64,000 bases of DNA from Sphingomonas sp. TDK1 (GTDB lineage Bacteria > Pseudomonadota > Alphaproteobacteria > Sphingomonadales > Sphingomonadaceae). Position 1 is the first letter of the stretch. Each line of letters opens with the position of its first letter. A program made the translations under genes and the position numbers. The stretch is taken from NCBI RefSeq assembly GCF_001650735.1, contig NZ_LXVY01000001.1, positions 124,001 to 188,000 of the forward strand, given 5' to 3'. Below, piece after piece: positions 1 to 8,773 of the stretch. The notes below the pieces were generated by a model. That model did no database searches. It saw only the letters and a list, made by a program, of their open reading frames with translations, and was not told the origin of the DNA.

Positions 1-993
1 GACGGCACGCCGCTGCACATCAGCTGCTCGCTCGGCATCGCGCGCTCCGACTTCGACTGCCCGAACATCGACGCGCTGCTGCGCACCGCCGACATCGCGA
101 TGCATCAGGCCCAGAAAGCCGGCAGAAATCGCTTCGCCTGGTTCGATCCGGCGATGGAGCGGGCGCTACAGGTACGCAGCGCGCTGGAGAGCGGCCTGCG
201 CCTCGCCGTGCCGCGGCAGGAGATCGTGCCCTATTTCGAGCAGCAGATCGATCTGGCGAGCGGGCGACTGCACGGCTTCGAGGTGCTCGCCCGCTGGGAG
301 CATCCCAGCCACGGCATGATCCCGCCGGACCGGTTCATTCCCGTTGCCGAAGACACTGGCCTGATCGGCGACCTCTCCCTCTCGATCATGCGCCAGGCGT
401 TTCATGCCGCGCGCGATTGGGATCCGGGCCTCAACCTGTCGATCAACATCTCGCCCGTGCAGCTGCGCGATGCGTGGCTGGCACAGAAGATCATCAAGGT
501 ACTCACCGAAACCGGCTTCCCTGCGCACCGGCTGGAAGTGGAGATCACCGAGAGCGCGCTGTTCGACAATCTGGCGCTCGCCCAGTCGATCGTCGGCAGC
601 CTGAAGAACCAGGGCGTCCGGCTGGCGCTGGACGATTTCGGCACCGGCTATTCGTCGCTGGCGCATCTGCGCGCCCTGCCCTTCGATCGCATCAAGATCG
701 ACAAGAGTTTCATCCTCTCGCTCAACGAGAGCGCCGACTCCGCCGCGATCGTCAACACCATCCTGCGGCTGGGCGAGAGCCTGAACCTGCCGATTACCGC
801 CGAGGGCGTGGAAGACGCCGCGATCGAGGAGCGGCTGCGCGCGATCGGCTGCGCCAAGGCGCAGGGCTGGCTCTACGGCAAACCGCTGTCGATCGCCGGC
901 GCCCGGCGCCTGCTCGCCGAGCGACGGCTGATCCTGCAGCCCGGCCCGCGCCTGGAAGGCGGCGACGCTACCAGCCAGCTCCAGGCCGGCTGA
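1..993 (+). CDS. GGDEF-EAL diguanylate cyclase/phosphodiesterase, 3' part
   Basis: The gene begins before the window; 330 codons are visible. The first ~40 residues match the end of a GGDEF domain (an SLGIA-like strand, then ADIAMHQAQKAGRNR). An EAL domain follows. The EAL signature is changed to FEVLARW near the start, but E in a NISPVQL segment, EITESALF, the DDFGTGYSSL loop and the KIDKSFI and ITAEGVE motifs are all present. EAL proteins hydrolyse cyclic di-GMP at the membrane or in the cytosol; with the usual metal and catalytic motifs kept, activity is likely. Whether the GGDEF half is active cannot be judged here. The end overlaps the convergent DUF924 gene by 26 bp. Confidence 0.9.
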   Translation, partial: DGTPLHISCSLGIARSDFDCPNIDALLRTADIAMHQAQKAGRNRFAWFDPAMERALQVRSALESGLRLAVPRQEIVPYFEQQIDLASGRLHGFEVLARWEHPSHGMIPPDRFIPVAEDTGLIGDLSLSIMRQAFHAARDWDPGLNLSINISPVQLRDAWLAQKIIKVLTETGFPAHRLEVEITESALFDNLALAQSIVGSLKNQGVRLALDDFGTGYSSLAHLRALPFDRIKIDKSFILSLNESADSAAIVNTILRLGESLNLPITAEGVEDAAIEERLRAIGCAKAQGWLYGKPLSIAGARRLLAERRLILQPGPRLEGGDATSQLQAG

Positions 994-1546
994 GATAGTC
1001 CAGCTCGTCCGGGGTCGAGATCCTGCCCAGCGCCTCGTTCCGCGCCGGGAACCGGCCGAAGCGGCGGATCGCCTCTTCATGATCCCGCGCATAGGCGAGC
1101 CATTCATACTCCCCCAGCGCGGTGAACAGGCGGAGGCTCTGTACCTGCAGGGCAGGATCCTCGGCATGTTCGAACGGCAGATACAGGAACAGGCGTTGCT
1201 CCTTCGACATCCTCTGATCCCACCCCCGCGCCACCGCCGCCTGCGCAAGCCGCTGCGCCAGGGCATCGCCGGCAAAGGCCTCCGCCTTGCCGCGATGGAT
1301 GTTGCGGGAGAATTGATCGAGCAGGATCACCGCGGCGAGCAGCGTATCCGGATCATCGTCCCACCCCGCCGCACCGCATGCCAGCACGGAGTCACGCAGT
1401 TCGCCGAACAAGTCGGCAATCTCCCGGTCGAGCCCGTCGGACTTCAGAAACCACTGTTCAGGCAGAAGCGCATCGAACCAGAACGCCAGCACTTGCCGGG
1501 CCTGGTGTTGGACTTCTGCGGTCGGCGTCCTTAGATCGCTCGCCAA
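968..1546 (-). CDS. DUF924 family protein
   Basis: A 192-residue protein of the DUF924 family. Family features are the LAFWFD segment near the N terminus, the ILLDQFSRNIHRG segment near residue 80, and KEQRLFLYLPFEHAED. The fold is a TPR-like helical bundle and no biochemical role is established. The start chosen is a TTG at 1546 (M-A-S-D-L-R). It shares its first base with the ATG of the divergent mtaB, so no separate promoter region lies between them. A shorter start inside the gene is possible. Confidence 0.85.
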   Translation of the reverse strand: MASDLRTPTAEVQHQARQVLAFWFDALLPEQWFLKSDGLDREIADLFGELRDSVLACGAAGWDDDPDTLLAAVILLDQFSRNIHRGKAEAFAGDALAQRLAQAAVARGWDQRMSKEQRLFLYLPFEHAEDPALQVQSLRLFTALGEYEWLAYARDHEEAIRRFGRFPARNEALGRISTPDELDYLSRPGAGW

Positions 1547-2772
1547 TGTCCCTCTCCTCGCCCCTTATCCTTAACATGGGTTGCCGGCTGAACCTAGCCG
1601 AAGGCGAGTCGATCCGTGCGCTGCTAACCGGGCGGGACGCGATCGTGGTGAACAGCTGCGCCGTGACCAACGAAGCGGTGAAGCAGACGCGGCAGGCGAT
1701 CCGCCGCGCGCGCCGCGAGCGGCCGGATGCGGAGCTGGTCGTCACCGGCTGCGCGGCGCAGATTGATCCGCAAGCCTTCGCGGCGATGCCCGAGGTGGAC
1801 CGCGTGATCGGCAATGCCGAGAAGCTGCTGCCGGAGGCGTGGGCATCCGAGGCGAAGGTGCAGGTGCAGGACATCCTCGCGGTGCGCGAGACCGCGCCGC
1901 ACCTCGCCGCCAGTTTCTCCACCCACGCCCGCGCGTTCGTCGAGGTCCAGAATGGCTGCGACCATCGCTGCACCTTCTGCGCCATCCCCTTCGGCCGGGG
2001 GAACAGCCGCTCGGTGCCCGCGGGCGCGGTGATCGACCGGATCGCGATGCTCGCCGAGGCGCATGGCGAGGTGGTGCTGACCGGCGTCGACCTCACCAGC
2101 TACGGCCATGATCTGCCCGGCGCTCCGACGCTGGGGTCGCTCGTGGAGCGCATCCTGAAGCACGTACCCAGGCTTCAGCGACTTCGGCTGTCCTCGCTGG
2201 ATGGGATCGAAGTCGACGATCGGCTGTTCGCGCTCCTGACCCAGGAGCCGCGCCTCATGCCGCACGTTCATCTGTCGCTCCAGGCGGGCGACGACCTGAT
2301 CCTCAAGCGGATGAAGCGCCGCCACAGCCGCGCGCAATCGGTGGCACTCGCCGAACGCCTGCGCGCCGCACGGCCGGAAATCGCGATCGGCGCCGATCTG
2401 ATCGCCGGCTTTCCGACCGAAGACGAGACGATGTTCGCCAACACGCTTGCCCTGATCGCCGATTGCGGCGTGGTGCATGCACACATCTTCCCCTATAGCC
2501 CGCGCGCCGGCACGCCCGCCGCGCGCATGCCGCAGGTGGCCCCCGCCACGATCCGCGACCGCGCCGCCCGGCTGCGCGCAGCGGCGGCCGAGCAGCGGGC
2601 GAACTGGCTAGAGACGTTGGTCGGCAGCCGCCAGCAGGTGCTGATCGAGCGCCCGGGCGACCGCGGCCATGCAGAGAATTTCGCCGAGGTGCGGCTGACC
2701 GCGCCTCGGCAGACTGGAGAAACGGTGAACGTGACGATTGCACGCGTCGAAGACGGAAAGCTGGTCGCATGA
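1546..2772 (+). CDS. mtaB: tRNA t6A37 methylthiotransferase MtaB
   Basis: A 408-residue radical-SAM methylthiotransferase of the MtaB type, which converts t6A37 to ms2t6A37 in tRNAs. The N-terminal MTTase domain carries three cysteines (MGC at 13, NSC at 38, TGC at 69) for one [4Fe-4S] cluster. The radical-SAM CxxxCxxC triad is at 138, 142 and 145 (CDHRCTFC). A C-terminal TRAM-like stretch follows. The ATG at 1546 is preferred over upstream in-frame starts because the family begins just before the MGC motif. The stop overlaps the ftsY start (ATGA), so the two are co-translated. Confidence 0.93.
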   Translation: MSLSSPLILNMGCRLNLAEGESIRALLTGRDAIVVNSCAVTNEAVKQTRQAIRRARRERPDAELVVTGCAAQIDPQAFAAMPEVDRVIGNAEKLLPEAWASEAKVQVQDILAVRETAPHLAASFSTHARAFVEVQNGCDHRCTFCAIPFGRGNSRSVPAGAVIDRIAMLAEAHGEVVLTGVDLTSYGHDLPGAPTLGSLVERILKHVPRLQRLRLSSLDGIEVDDRLFALLTQEPRLMPHVHLSLQAGDDLILKRMKRRHSRAQSVALAERLRAARPEIAIGADLIAGFPTEDETMFANTLALIADCGVVHAHIFPYSPRAGTPAARMPQVAPATIRDRAARLRAAAAEQRANWLETLVGSRQQVLIERPGDRGHAENFAEVRLTAPRQTGETVNVTIARVEDGKLVA

Positions 2773-3704
2773 GCGGACCCGGCTGGCATGAAAAGCTGCT
2801 CGGCGGCTTTCGCAAGACGTCGGACCGGCTGCTCGGCAACCTCGCCGGCCTGTCGCTCGCCCGGCTGGACGAGGCGACGCTGGACGAGATCGAGGAGGCG
2901 CTGATCGCCTCGGACCTCGGCCCCGCCACCGCCGCCAAGGTGCGCGCGCGGCTCGCCGAGGGGCAGTTCGAGCGCAACCTGGAGGAACTCGGCATCCGCG
3001 TGATCGTCGCCGAGGAAGTCGCCAAGGTGCTGGAGCCGGTCGCCAAGCCGCTGGAGATCGAGGCGTTCCCGCGCCCGCAGGTGATCCTGGTCATCGGCGT
3101 CAACGGATCGGGCAAGACGACCACGATCGCCAAGCTGGCGAACCAGCTGCTGGAGCAGGACTACAGCGTGATGCTGGCGGCGGGCGACACCTTCCGCGCC
3201 GCCGCGATCGGCCAGCTGAAGACCTGGGCCGAGCGCATCGGCGTGCCGATCATCTCGGGCGCCGAGGGCGGCGACGCGGCCGGCATCGTGTTCGAAGCGG
3301 TGAAGCGCGCGACCGAAATCGGCACCGACGTGCTGATCGTCGACACCGCCGGCCGCCTGCAGAACAAGCGCGAGCTGATGGACGAGTTGGCCAAGGTCCG
3401 CCGCGTGCTCGGCCGCCTCAATCCGGCCGCGCCGCACGACGTGGTGCTGGTGCTCGATGCGACCACCGGCCAGAATGCGCTCAACCAGATTGAGGTGTTC
3501 AAGGAAGTGGCGGGTGTGACCGGCCTGGTCATGACCAAGCTCGACGGCACCGCGCGCGGCGGCGTGCTGGTCGCGGCGGCCGAGAAATACGGCCTGCCGA
3601 TCCACGCGATCGGCGTCGGCGAGAAGGTCGACGACCTGCGCGGCTTCGACGCGAACGAAGTCGCCCGCATCATCGCCGGCGTGGAGGACGTTACCCATGG
3701 CTGA
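2769..3704 (+). CDS. ftsY: Signal recognition particle receptor FtsY
   Basis: A 311-residue SRP GTPase that docks ribosome-SRP complexes at the inner membrane. A short N domain (1-95) is followed by the G domain: P-loop GVNGSGKTTT near 110-119, the DTFRAAA loop, DTAGR, and TKLDGTARGG. The long acidic A domain of E. coli FtsY is missing, as is usual in alphaproteobacteria. It starts inside the mtaB stop codon and overlaps yciB by 8 bp, so mtaB-ftsY-yciB look like one transcript. Confidence 0.96.
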   Translation: MSGPGWHEKLLGGFRKTSDRLLGNLAGLSLARLDEATLDEIEEALIASDLGPATAAKVRARLAEGQFERNLEELGIRVIVAEEVAKVLEPVAKPLEIEAFPRPQVILVIGVNGSGKTTTIAKLANQLLEQDYSVMLAAGDTFRAAAIGQLKTWAERIGVPIISGAEGGDAAGIVFEAVKRATEIGTDVLIVDTAGRLQNKRELMDELAKVRRVLGRLNPAAPHDVVLVLDATTGQNALNQIEVFKEVAGVTGLVMTKLDGTARGGVLVAAAEKYGLPIHAIGVGEKVDDLRGFDANEVARIIAGVEDVTHG

Positions 3705-4320
3705 TGCCGCCACGCCCCCAAAGGCATCCGCCGGCCTGCGCATGGCGCTCGATTACGGGCCGCTGATCGTGTTCTTCGCGGTCAACAGCCTCGCCCCCGG
3801 CATCCAGCTCCAGCGCATTCTCACCGCGACCCTGGCCTTCATGATCGCGATGGCGGTGGCGATCGCGGTCTCGTGGTGGAAGACCCGCCATGTCTCCCCG
3901 ATGCTGTGGATCACCGGCGTGCTGGTGCTCGTGTTCGGCGGGCTGACCCTCTATTATCACGACCAGACCTTCATCCAGGTCAAGCCGACCATCGTCTACG
4001 CGATGTTCGCGGTGATCCTCGGCTATGGCCTCATCACCAACAAGCCGCTGCTCCAGACCATGCTCGAATCCGCCTATCCGGGCCTGAGCGCCAAGGGCTG
4101 GCGGCTGCTGACGATCAACTGGACCGTGTTCTTCGTCGCGATGGCAGTGCTCAACGAAGTCATGCGCCACATGCTCGACTGGGATCGCTGGGTGACGTTC
4201 AAGACCTGGGTGGTGATCCCGCTGACTTTGGTGTTCGCCATCGCCAACATCCCGATGCTGCTCCGCCACGGCCTGCAGCTCGAAAAACCCGAGGACGCAC
4301 CGCTCCCCCCGGAGGGCTGA
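3697..4320 (+). CDS. yciB: Inner membrane-spanning protein YciB (septation protein A family)
   Basis: A 207-residue integral membrane protein of the YciB/IspZ family. Motifs include LDYGPLIVFF at the start, KPTIVYAMFA in the middle and the NWTVFFVAMAVLNE segment typical of the family. About five hydrophobic helices are visible. In enterobacteria YciB affects envelope synthesis and division, but its mechanism is not settled. It overlaps ftsY by 8 bp and lies 7 bp before the CLC gene. The short hydrophilic N terminus (ADAATPPKAS) is lineage-specific. Confidence 0.92.
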   Translation: MADAATPPKASAGLRMALDYGPLIVFFAVNSLAPGIQLQRILTATLAFMIAMAVAIAVSWWKTRHVSPMLWITGVLVLVFGGLTLYYHDQTFIQVKPTIVYAMFAVILGYGLITNKPLLQTMLESAYPGLSAKGWRLLTINWTVFFVAMAVLNEVMRHMLDWDRWVTFKTWVVIPLTLVFAIANIPMLLRHGLQLEKPEDAPLPPEG

Positions 4321-4327
4321 TCCCAGG

Positions 4328-6085
4328 ATGCGCCCGCTGCGCCACCCGGCAACATTCCGTGCGGTGCGCGCGGCGAACAGTCTGCGCCGGCAGATCCGGT
4401 CGAACACGCTGCTGTTCCTGCTGCTGGCGATGGGCGTGGGCGCAGCCGCGGGCCTTGCAGCGATCGCGATCGGGCAGACCGCGCGCGGCATGCAGCGTCT
4501 CCTGTTCGGTCTGGCGATCGGCGAGCATCTCAGCGCCGCGAGCCATATCGCGCCGCTGCGGCTGTTGGCGCTGCCGGTCGGCGGGGCGCTCCTGGGCTGC
4601 ACGCTATGGCTGCTCCGCCGCCGCAAAACGGTCGACGTGGTCGAGGCGAATGCGCTGCATGGTGGACGCATCCCGGCGCGCGACACTGCGACCGTGGTGG
4701 GCCAGACCCTCCTTTCCAACGGCTTCGGCGCCTCGGTGGGACTGGAAGCAGCCTATGCGCAGGCCGGAGGCGGCCTCGCCTCGCTGCTCGGCCAGCGCCT
4801 GAAACTACGCCGTGCCGACCTGCGCACGCTGATGGCCGCCGGAGCCGGCGCGGGCCTCGGTGCCGCGTTCGGGGCACCGCTCACCGGTGCCTTCTATGCT
4901 TTCGAAATCGTGCTCGGCGCCTACACGCCCGCCATCGTCGCCCCGGTGGTGGTCGCGTCGCTGACCGCCGCGACCATCGCCCGCGCGCTCGGCATCCACC
5001 CCTATGTGATCAGCGCGGGCGGCGCCCATCCCATTGGTACCGCGGATTACCTCCTCTATGCGCTGCTCGGCGTGCTCTGCGCCGGCTTCGGCATCGCGCT
5101 GATGCGGCTGGTCTCGCTGGTGGAGGCAGGCGTACGGCGCAGCCCGATCACTACCGCCTGGGCGCCGCTGGTCGGCGGCGTGCTGATGATGCCGCTCGCC
5201 CTGCTCTCCCCGCAGGTCCTGTCGAGCGGCCACGGCGCGCTGGACATCAACCTGGCTGCACAGGCGACGATCGCCTCGCTGGGGCTGGTGATCCTGCTCA
5301 AACTGCTGGGCTCCGCCGTGTCGCTCGGATTCGGCTTTCGCGGCGGCCTGTTCTTCGCGTCGCTGTTCCTCGGCGCGCTGGTCGGCCGCTTCTACCAGCT
5401 GGCGCTCGCGGACGTGCCGGGCCTGCACGCCCTCACCCCCGATGATGCGGCGGTGGTCGGCATGGCGGCGCTCGCGGTGGCGGTGGTCGGCGGGCCGATG
5501 ACGATGTCGCTGCTGGTGCTGGAGATCACCCATGATTTCAGCATCACCGGCGTGACCATCGCCGCGACGCTGATCGCCAGCACGATCGTACGCGAAGCGT
5601 TCGGCTACAGCTTCTCCACCTGGCGCCTCCACCTGCGCGGCGAAACGCTGCGCAGCGGCCGGGATGTGGGCTGGGTCCGTGCGCTAACGGCCATGCGGAT
5701 GATGCGGCGCGACGTGTCGACCATCGCCGCCGATACGGATATCGCGACCTTTCGCGCGCGCTTCCCGCTGGGCTCGACCAAGCGCGTCGTGCTGCTGGAC
5801 GCCAAGGGCCATTACGCCGGCATCGCCGAAACCGCGGCGGTGTGGAGCCCGTCCGCCGATCAGGCGGGCCGCGTCGGCAGCATGGCGAAGTTCGTGGATA
5901 GCGCCCTGTCGCCGGACATGACGATCGCGGAAGTGCTGGAAGCCTTCGACGCGAGCGTGGCGGACGATCTGGCGGTGCTGTCGAGCGACGGGCAGGTGCT
6001 GGGTCTCATCACCGAGAGCCATGCGCGCCGCCGCTATGCCGAGGAGCTGGAGAAGGCCCAGCGCGATCTATACGGGGAAAACTGA
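4328..6085 (+). CDS. CLC-family chloride channel/antiporter with CBS domains
   Basis: A 585-residue voltage-gated chloride channel family protein. About ten to twelve membrane segments run from ~30 to ~420, and a cytosolic tail (~440-585) carries a CBS pair. The GREGP motif is replaced by a GASVGLEAAYAQ stretch, which keeps the candidate gating glutamate. The AAAFGAPLTGAFYAFE-like segment and a GFGFRGGLFFASLFLGA segment correspond to the later conserved helices, the latter lacking the usual proline. Such divergent CLCs are common in sphingomonads. Whether it is a channel or an H+/Cl- exchanger cannot be told. The ATG is 7 bp after yciB; a strong hairpin follows the stop. Confidence 0.88.
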   Translation: MRPLRHPATFRAVRAANSLRRQIRSNTLLFLLLAMGVGAAAGLAAIAIGQTARGMQRLLFGLAIGEHLSAASHIAPLRLLALPVGGALLGCTLWLLRRRKTVDVVEANALHGGRIPARDTATVVGQTLLSNGFGASVGLEAAYAQAGGGLASLLGQRLKLRRADLRTLMAAGAGAGLGAAFGAPLTGAFYAFEIVLGAYTPAIVAPVVVASLTAATIARALGIHPYVISAGGAHPIGTADYLLYALLGVLCAGFGIALMRLVSLVEAGVRRSPITTAWAPLVGGVLMMPLALLSPQVLSSGHGALDINLAAQATIASLGLVILLKLLGSAVSLGFGFRGGLFFASLFLGALVGRFYQLALADVPGLHALTPDDAAVVGMAALAVAVVGGPMTMSLLVLEITHDFSITGVTIAATLIASTIVREAFGYSFSTWRLHLRGETLRSGRDVGWVRALTAMRMMRRDVSTIAADTDIATFRARFPLGSTKRVVLLDAKGHYAGIAETAAVWSPSADQAGRVGSMAKFVDSALSPDMTIAEVLEAFDASVADDLAVLSSDGQVLGLITESHARRRYAEELEKAQRDLYGEN

Positions 6086-6116
6086 TCCCCCCACCCGGCA
6101 ACCGGGCGGGGGGATC
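6084..6116. terminator. Convergent transcription terminator between the CLC gene and sodB
   Basis: Inverted repeat GATCCCCCC...GGGGGGATC (6084-6092 with 6108-6116) enclosing a CCCGG-CAA-CCGGG inner stem. Read on the minus strand it is followed by AGTTTT, so it fits best as the sodB terminator. It also closes the CLC transcript. Confidence 0.75.
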
Positions 6117-6125
6117 GAAAGAGCT

Positions 6126-6749
6126 TCAGCCCTGCTGGTCGGCGCGGGCAGCGCCCTCGCCGTCGAGGTTCTGGGCAACGAAGTCCCAGTTCACCAGCTT
6201 GGTCAGGATGGTGTCGACGAACGACGGGCGCGCGTTGCGATAGTCGATGTAATAGGCGTGTTCCCACACGTCGATCGTGAACAGCGGCTTCACGCCGTGC
6301 GCGACCGGCGAGTCGCCGTCATGGAACGAGGTGACCTTCAGCGTGTCGCCGTCGAGCACCAGCCAGCCCCAGCCGCTGGCGAAGTGGCCGACCGATTCCG
6401 CCTTCAGCTTCTCGAGCAGCGCCTCGTGGCTGCCGAAGTCGCGGGCGATCATCTCGGCCAGCTTGCCGGTGGGCGCCACATAGTCCGGCGTCAGGCACTG
6501 CCAGAAGAAGCTGTGGTTCCAGATCTGCGAGCTGTTGTTGAACAGGCCCTTGTTGCCCTTGTCCTTGGCATAGGCGATCACGTCGGTGAGCTTCGCGCCG
6601 GCCAGCTCGGGAATGTCGGCAACCAGCTTGTTGCAGTTGTCGACATAGGCCTTGTGATGCTTGCCATGGTGGAAGTCGAAGGTCTCGGCCGACATGTGCG
6701 GCGCGAGCGCGTCCTTGGCGTACGGCAGTTCGGGAAGTTCGAAGGCCAT
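6126..6749 (-). CDS. sodB: Superoxide dismutase, Fe/Mn type
   Basis: A 207-residue cytosolic superoxide dismutase. Metal ligands are visible: the His in the FDFHHGKHH region (26-32), His in NHSFFW, and Asp and His in DVWEHAYY. The glycine pattern around the second half favours iron or cambialistic use, but this is not certain. The start at 6749 (MAFELPELPY) has an AGGAG six bases upstream and matches the family N terminus. A longer in-frame start 57 bp upstream lacks family support. It is probably monocistronic, with a hairpin terminator downstream. Confidence 0.96.
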   Translation of the reverse strand: MAFELPELPYAKDALAPHMSAETFDFHHGKHHKAYVDNCNKLVADIPELAGAKLTDVIAYAKDKGNKGLFNNSSQIWNHSFFWQCLTPDYVAPTGKLAEMIARDFGSHEALLEKLKAESVGHFASGWGWLVLDGDTLKVTSFHDGDSPVAHGVKPLFTIDVWEHAYYIDYRNARPSFVDTILTKLVNWDFVAQNLDGEGAARADQQG

Positions 6750-6828
6750 GTCATGCTCCTCTGGCATTGGTAAGCTTGTTCGCTCGCCTAACGCACGGGA
6801 CGGCATCGCGCCGCAACATTTTTTGTTT

Positions 6829-6859
6829 CGCCCCTGATCGACCGGGCCGATCAGGGGCG
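6829..6859. other. Stable hairpin just downstream of the GH51 gene
   Basis: Perfect 12-bp inverted repeat CGCCCCTGATCG / CGATCAGGGGCG with a 7-base loop, five bases past the GH51 stop. On the minus strand it is followed by an A-rich and not a T-rich run, so it is not a classical intrinsic terminator. It may protect the 3' end of the GH51 mRNA. Confidence 0.5.
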
Positions 6860-6864
6860 ACGCT

Positions 6865-8406
6865 TCATCGGATGTCGAGCATCACGATCGCCTTGGCCGG
6901 CACCTGCACGGTCAGCGTGCCGCCGGAGAGGCTGGCACCGGTGAACGGCATGGGCTGGATCGCGTTCGGCGCGGCGAAGTCGTTATGCGCGTCCATCCGC
7001 TCGCCGGTGAGGATGCGGCCGGCCACCTGGGCGCCGGTCACGCCGTCCAGCTTCACGCTGACGCTGGCAGGCCGATTCGGATCGACATTGACCAGGCCGA
7101 CATGCACCACGCCATCGGTGCCGCGGACCGCGCTGGCGCTGACCGCGCGCATCGTCCACTGGTCCTTGTTGTACCAGCGCGACTGCACGTCCACCGGCAG
7201 TACGGTGCCGTCCTGATAGTCCTTGTACAGATCGAATGCCCAGTAGGTCGGCGTCTTCACCATCTTCGCGCCGTCGGTGAGGAGCATCGCCTGCAGCACG
7301 TTGACCATCTGCGCGATGTTGGCGCCGCGCACACGATCGGCATGGCGGGCGAAGATGTTGAAGTTGAGCGCGGCGACCATCGCGTCGCGCAGGCTGTTCT
7401 GCTGGTAGAGAAAGCCCGGATTGGTGCCCGGCTCGACATCGTACCAGGTACCCCATTCGTCGACGAGCAGCGCGACCCGCTTCTTCGGGTCGTACTTGTC
7501 CATGATCTTGCCGTGCTCGGTGAGCAGCTCCTCCATCTTCAGCGTCTTAGAGAGCGTCCGCGCCCAGCTTTCCTCGTCGAACCCGGTTGCCGCCCCCTTC
7601 TTCTCCCACGGTCCGGGCACGGTATAGTAATGCACGCCGATACCGTCGATCTTGTCGCCGGCCTTGCGCATCATCACGTCGGTCCAGGTATAGTCGGCCC
7701 CATTGGCGCCGCTGGCGATCTTCATCAGCTTCTGGCCTTCGGGCACCTTGAGGAAGGTGGCGTAGCGGCGGGTGACGTCCGCGGCATAGTCCGGCAGCAT
7801 GTCGCCGCCACAGCCCCACAGCTCGTTGCCGATGCCGAACATCGGCAGCTTCCACGGCTTGTCGCGGCCATTGGCGCGGCGCTGGTTGGCGATGGTCGAT
7901 TTGGTCGGCGAGGTCATGTACTCGACCCACTCGGCCATTTCGCTGGGCGCGGCGGAGCCGACATTGCCGGAGACATAGGCTTCGGCACCCACCACTTCGG
8001 TAAAGTCCATGAACTCGTTGGTGCCAACGGCATTGTCCTCGGTGACGCCACCCCAGTTGGTGTTGACCTTCACCAGGCGCTTGGCCTTGGGGCCGATGCC
8101 TTCCCGCCAGTGATACTCGTCGGCGAAGCAGCCGCCCGGCCAGCGGATCACCGGCACGCGGATTTCCTTCAGCGCGTCGATCACATCGCGACGGAAGCCC
8201 TTCACGTTCGGGATCTTGCTGTCGGTGCCGACCCAGAGTCCGCCATAGATGCCGGTGCCGAGATGCTCGGCGAACTGGCCGAACAGGCGGCGGTCGAACT
8301 TGGCGCCCGGCTGGTCGCCGTGCACAGTGACGGCATCGCTGCCGCTCTGCGCCATGGCCGGCAGGGCCGCGATAAGCGCGATCGCGCTGATGAAGCTTCG
8401 CATCAT
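6865..8406 (-). CDS. Secreted alpha-L-arabinofuranosidase, GH51
   Basis: A 513-residue glycoside hydrolase of family 51, which removes alpha-L-arabinofuranosyl groups from arabinans, arabinoxylans or arabinogalactans. A cleavable signal peptide (about residues 1-20, ending PAMAQ) sends it to the periplasm or outside. The acid/base is Glu195 in GIGNELWG and the nucleophile Glu317 in VDEWGTW. A C-terminal beta-domain ends the protein. The start at 8406 has GGAG five bases upstream. It is divergent from a GH27 gene, so the pair probably acts on arabinose- and galactose-containing plant polysaccharides. Confidence 0.92.
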   Translation of the reverse strand: MMRSFISAIALIAALPAMAQSGSDAVTVHGDQPGAKFDRRLFGQFAEHLGTGIYGGLWVGTDSKIPNVKGFRRDVIDALKEIRVPVIRWPGGCFADEYHWREGIGPKAKRLVKVNTNWGGVTEDNAVGTNEFMDFTEVVGAEAYVSGNVGSAAPSEMAEWVEYMTSPTKSTIANQRRANGRDKPWKLPMFGIGNELWGCGGDMLPDYAADVTRRYATFLKVPEGQKLMKIASGANGADYTWTDVMMRKAGDKIDGIGVHYYTVPGPWEKKGAATGFDEESWARTLSKTLKMEELLTEHGKIMDKYDPKKRVALLVDEWGTWYDVEPGTNPGFLYQQNSLRDAMVAALNFNIFARHADRVRGANIAQMVNVLQAMLLTDGAKMVKTPTYWAFDLYKDYQDGTVLPVDVQSRWYNKDQWTMRAVSASAVRGTDGVVHVGLVNVDPNRPASVSVKLDGVTGAQVAGRILTGERMDAHNDFAAPNAIQPMPFTGASLSGGTLTVQVPAKAIVMLDIR

Positions 8407-8773
8407 GGAGTCTCCGTTGCGCGACCGGCGCGCCTTGGCTGGGGTGATCGCTTGGCGCCCGCGTGCGGCGCGGCAGGAAATCGGGGCTGAACGGATCGCG
8501 CGGCCGGCTTTGGCGCCGACGGCATATCCAATGCTGTAGCCGGCCATCGCCGTGCGCATCCCCTCGCTCCCCCAACGCCCGCAGGCATTCTTATTGTCCG
8601 ACATGATACGGGGCCGCCATGCGGAGGCAAGCACCTTCCCCTCGGGGTCTGTAATTTTTCTTTGCTGCGAGCCCGCACCTTGCAAACCGACCTTTCCAGA
8701 CGGCCGGCGACACCCGCGCCGTTGACGCCCCGCGCGCACGCTTATAGCCAGACAAAAACATCAGGAGATATGG
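8407..8773. promoter_or_regulatory. Divergent control region of the GH51 and GH27 genes
   Basis: This 367-base stretch has no convincing gene. It carries the ribosome site of GH51 at its left edge and AGGAG (8762-8766) six bases before the GH27 start. A possible sigma-70 promoter for GH27 is TTGACG (8722-8727), 17 bases, then TAGCCA (8745-8750); the overlapping TATAGC is an alternative -10. An AT-rich tract near 8650-8665 could serve the GH51 side. I see no clear operator palindrome. Confidence 0.4.

Noticed and set aside
6829..6859. Hairpin after GH51 as an intrinsic terminator
   Set aside because: The run following it on the gene strand is A-rich, not T-rich; kept only as a hairpin.
6985..8490. 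501-codon plus-strand frame opposite GH51
   Set aside because: Antisense shadow of a gene with clear catalytic motifs; no own evidence.
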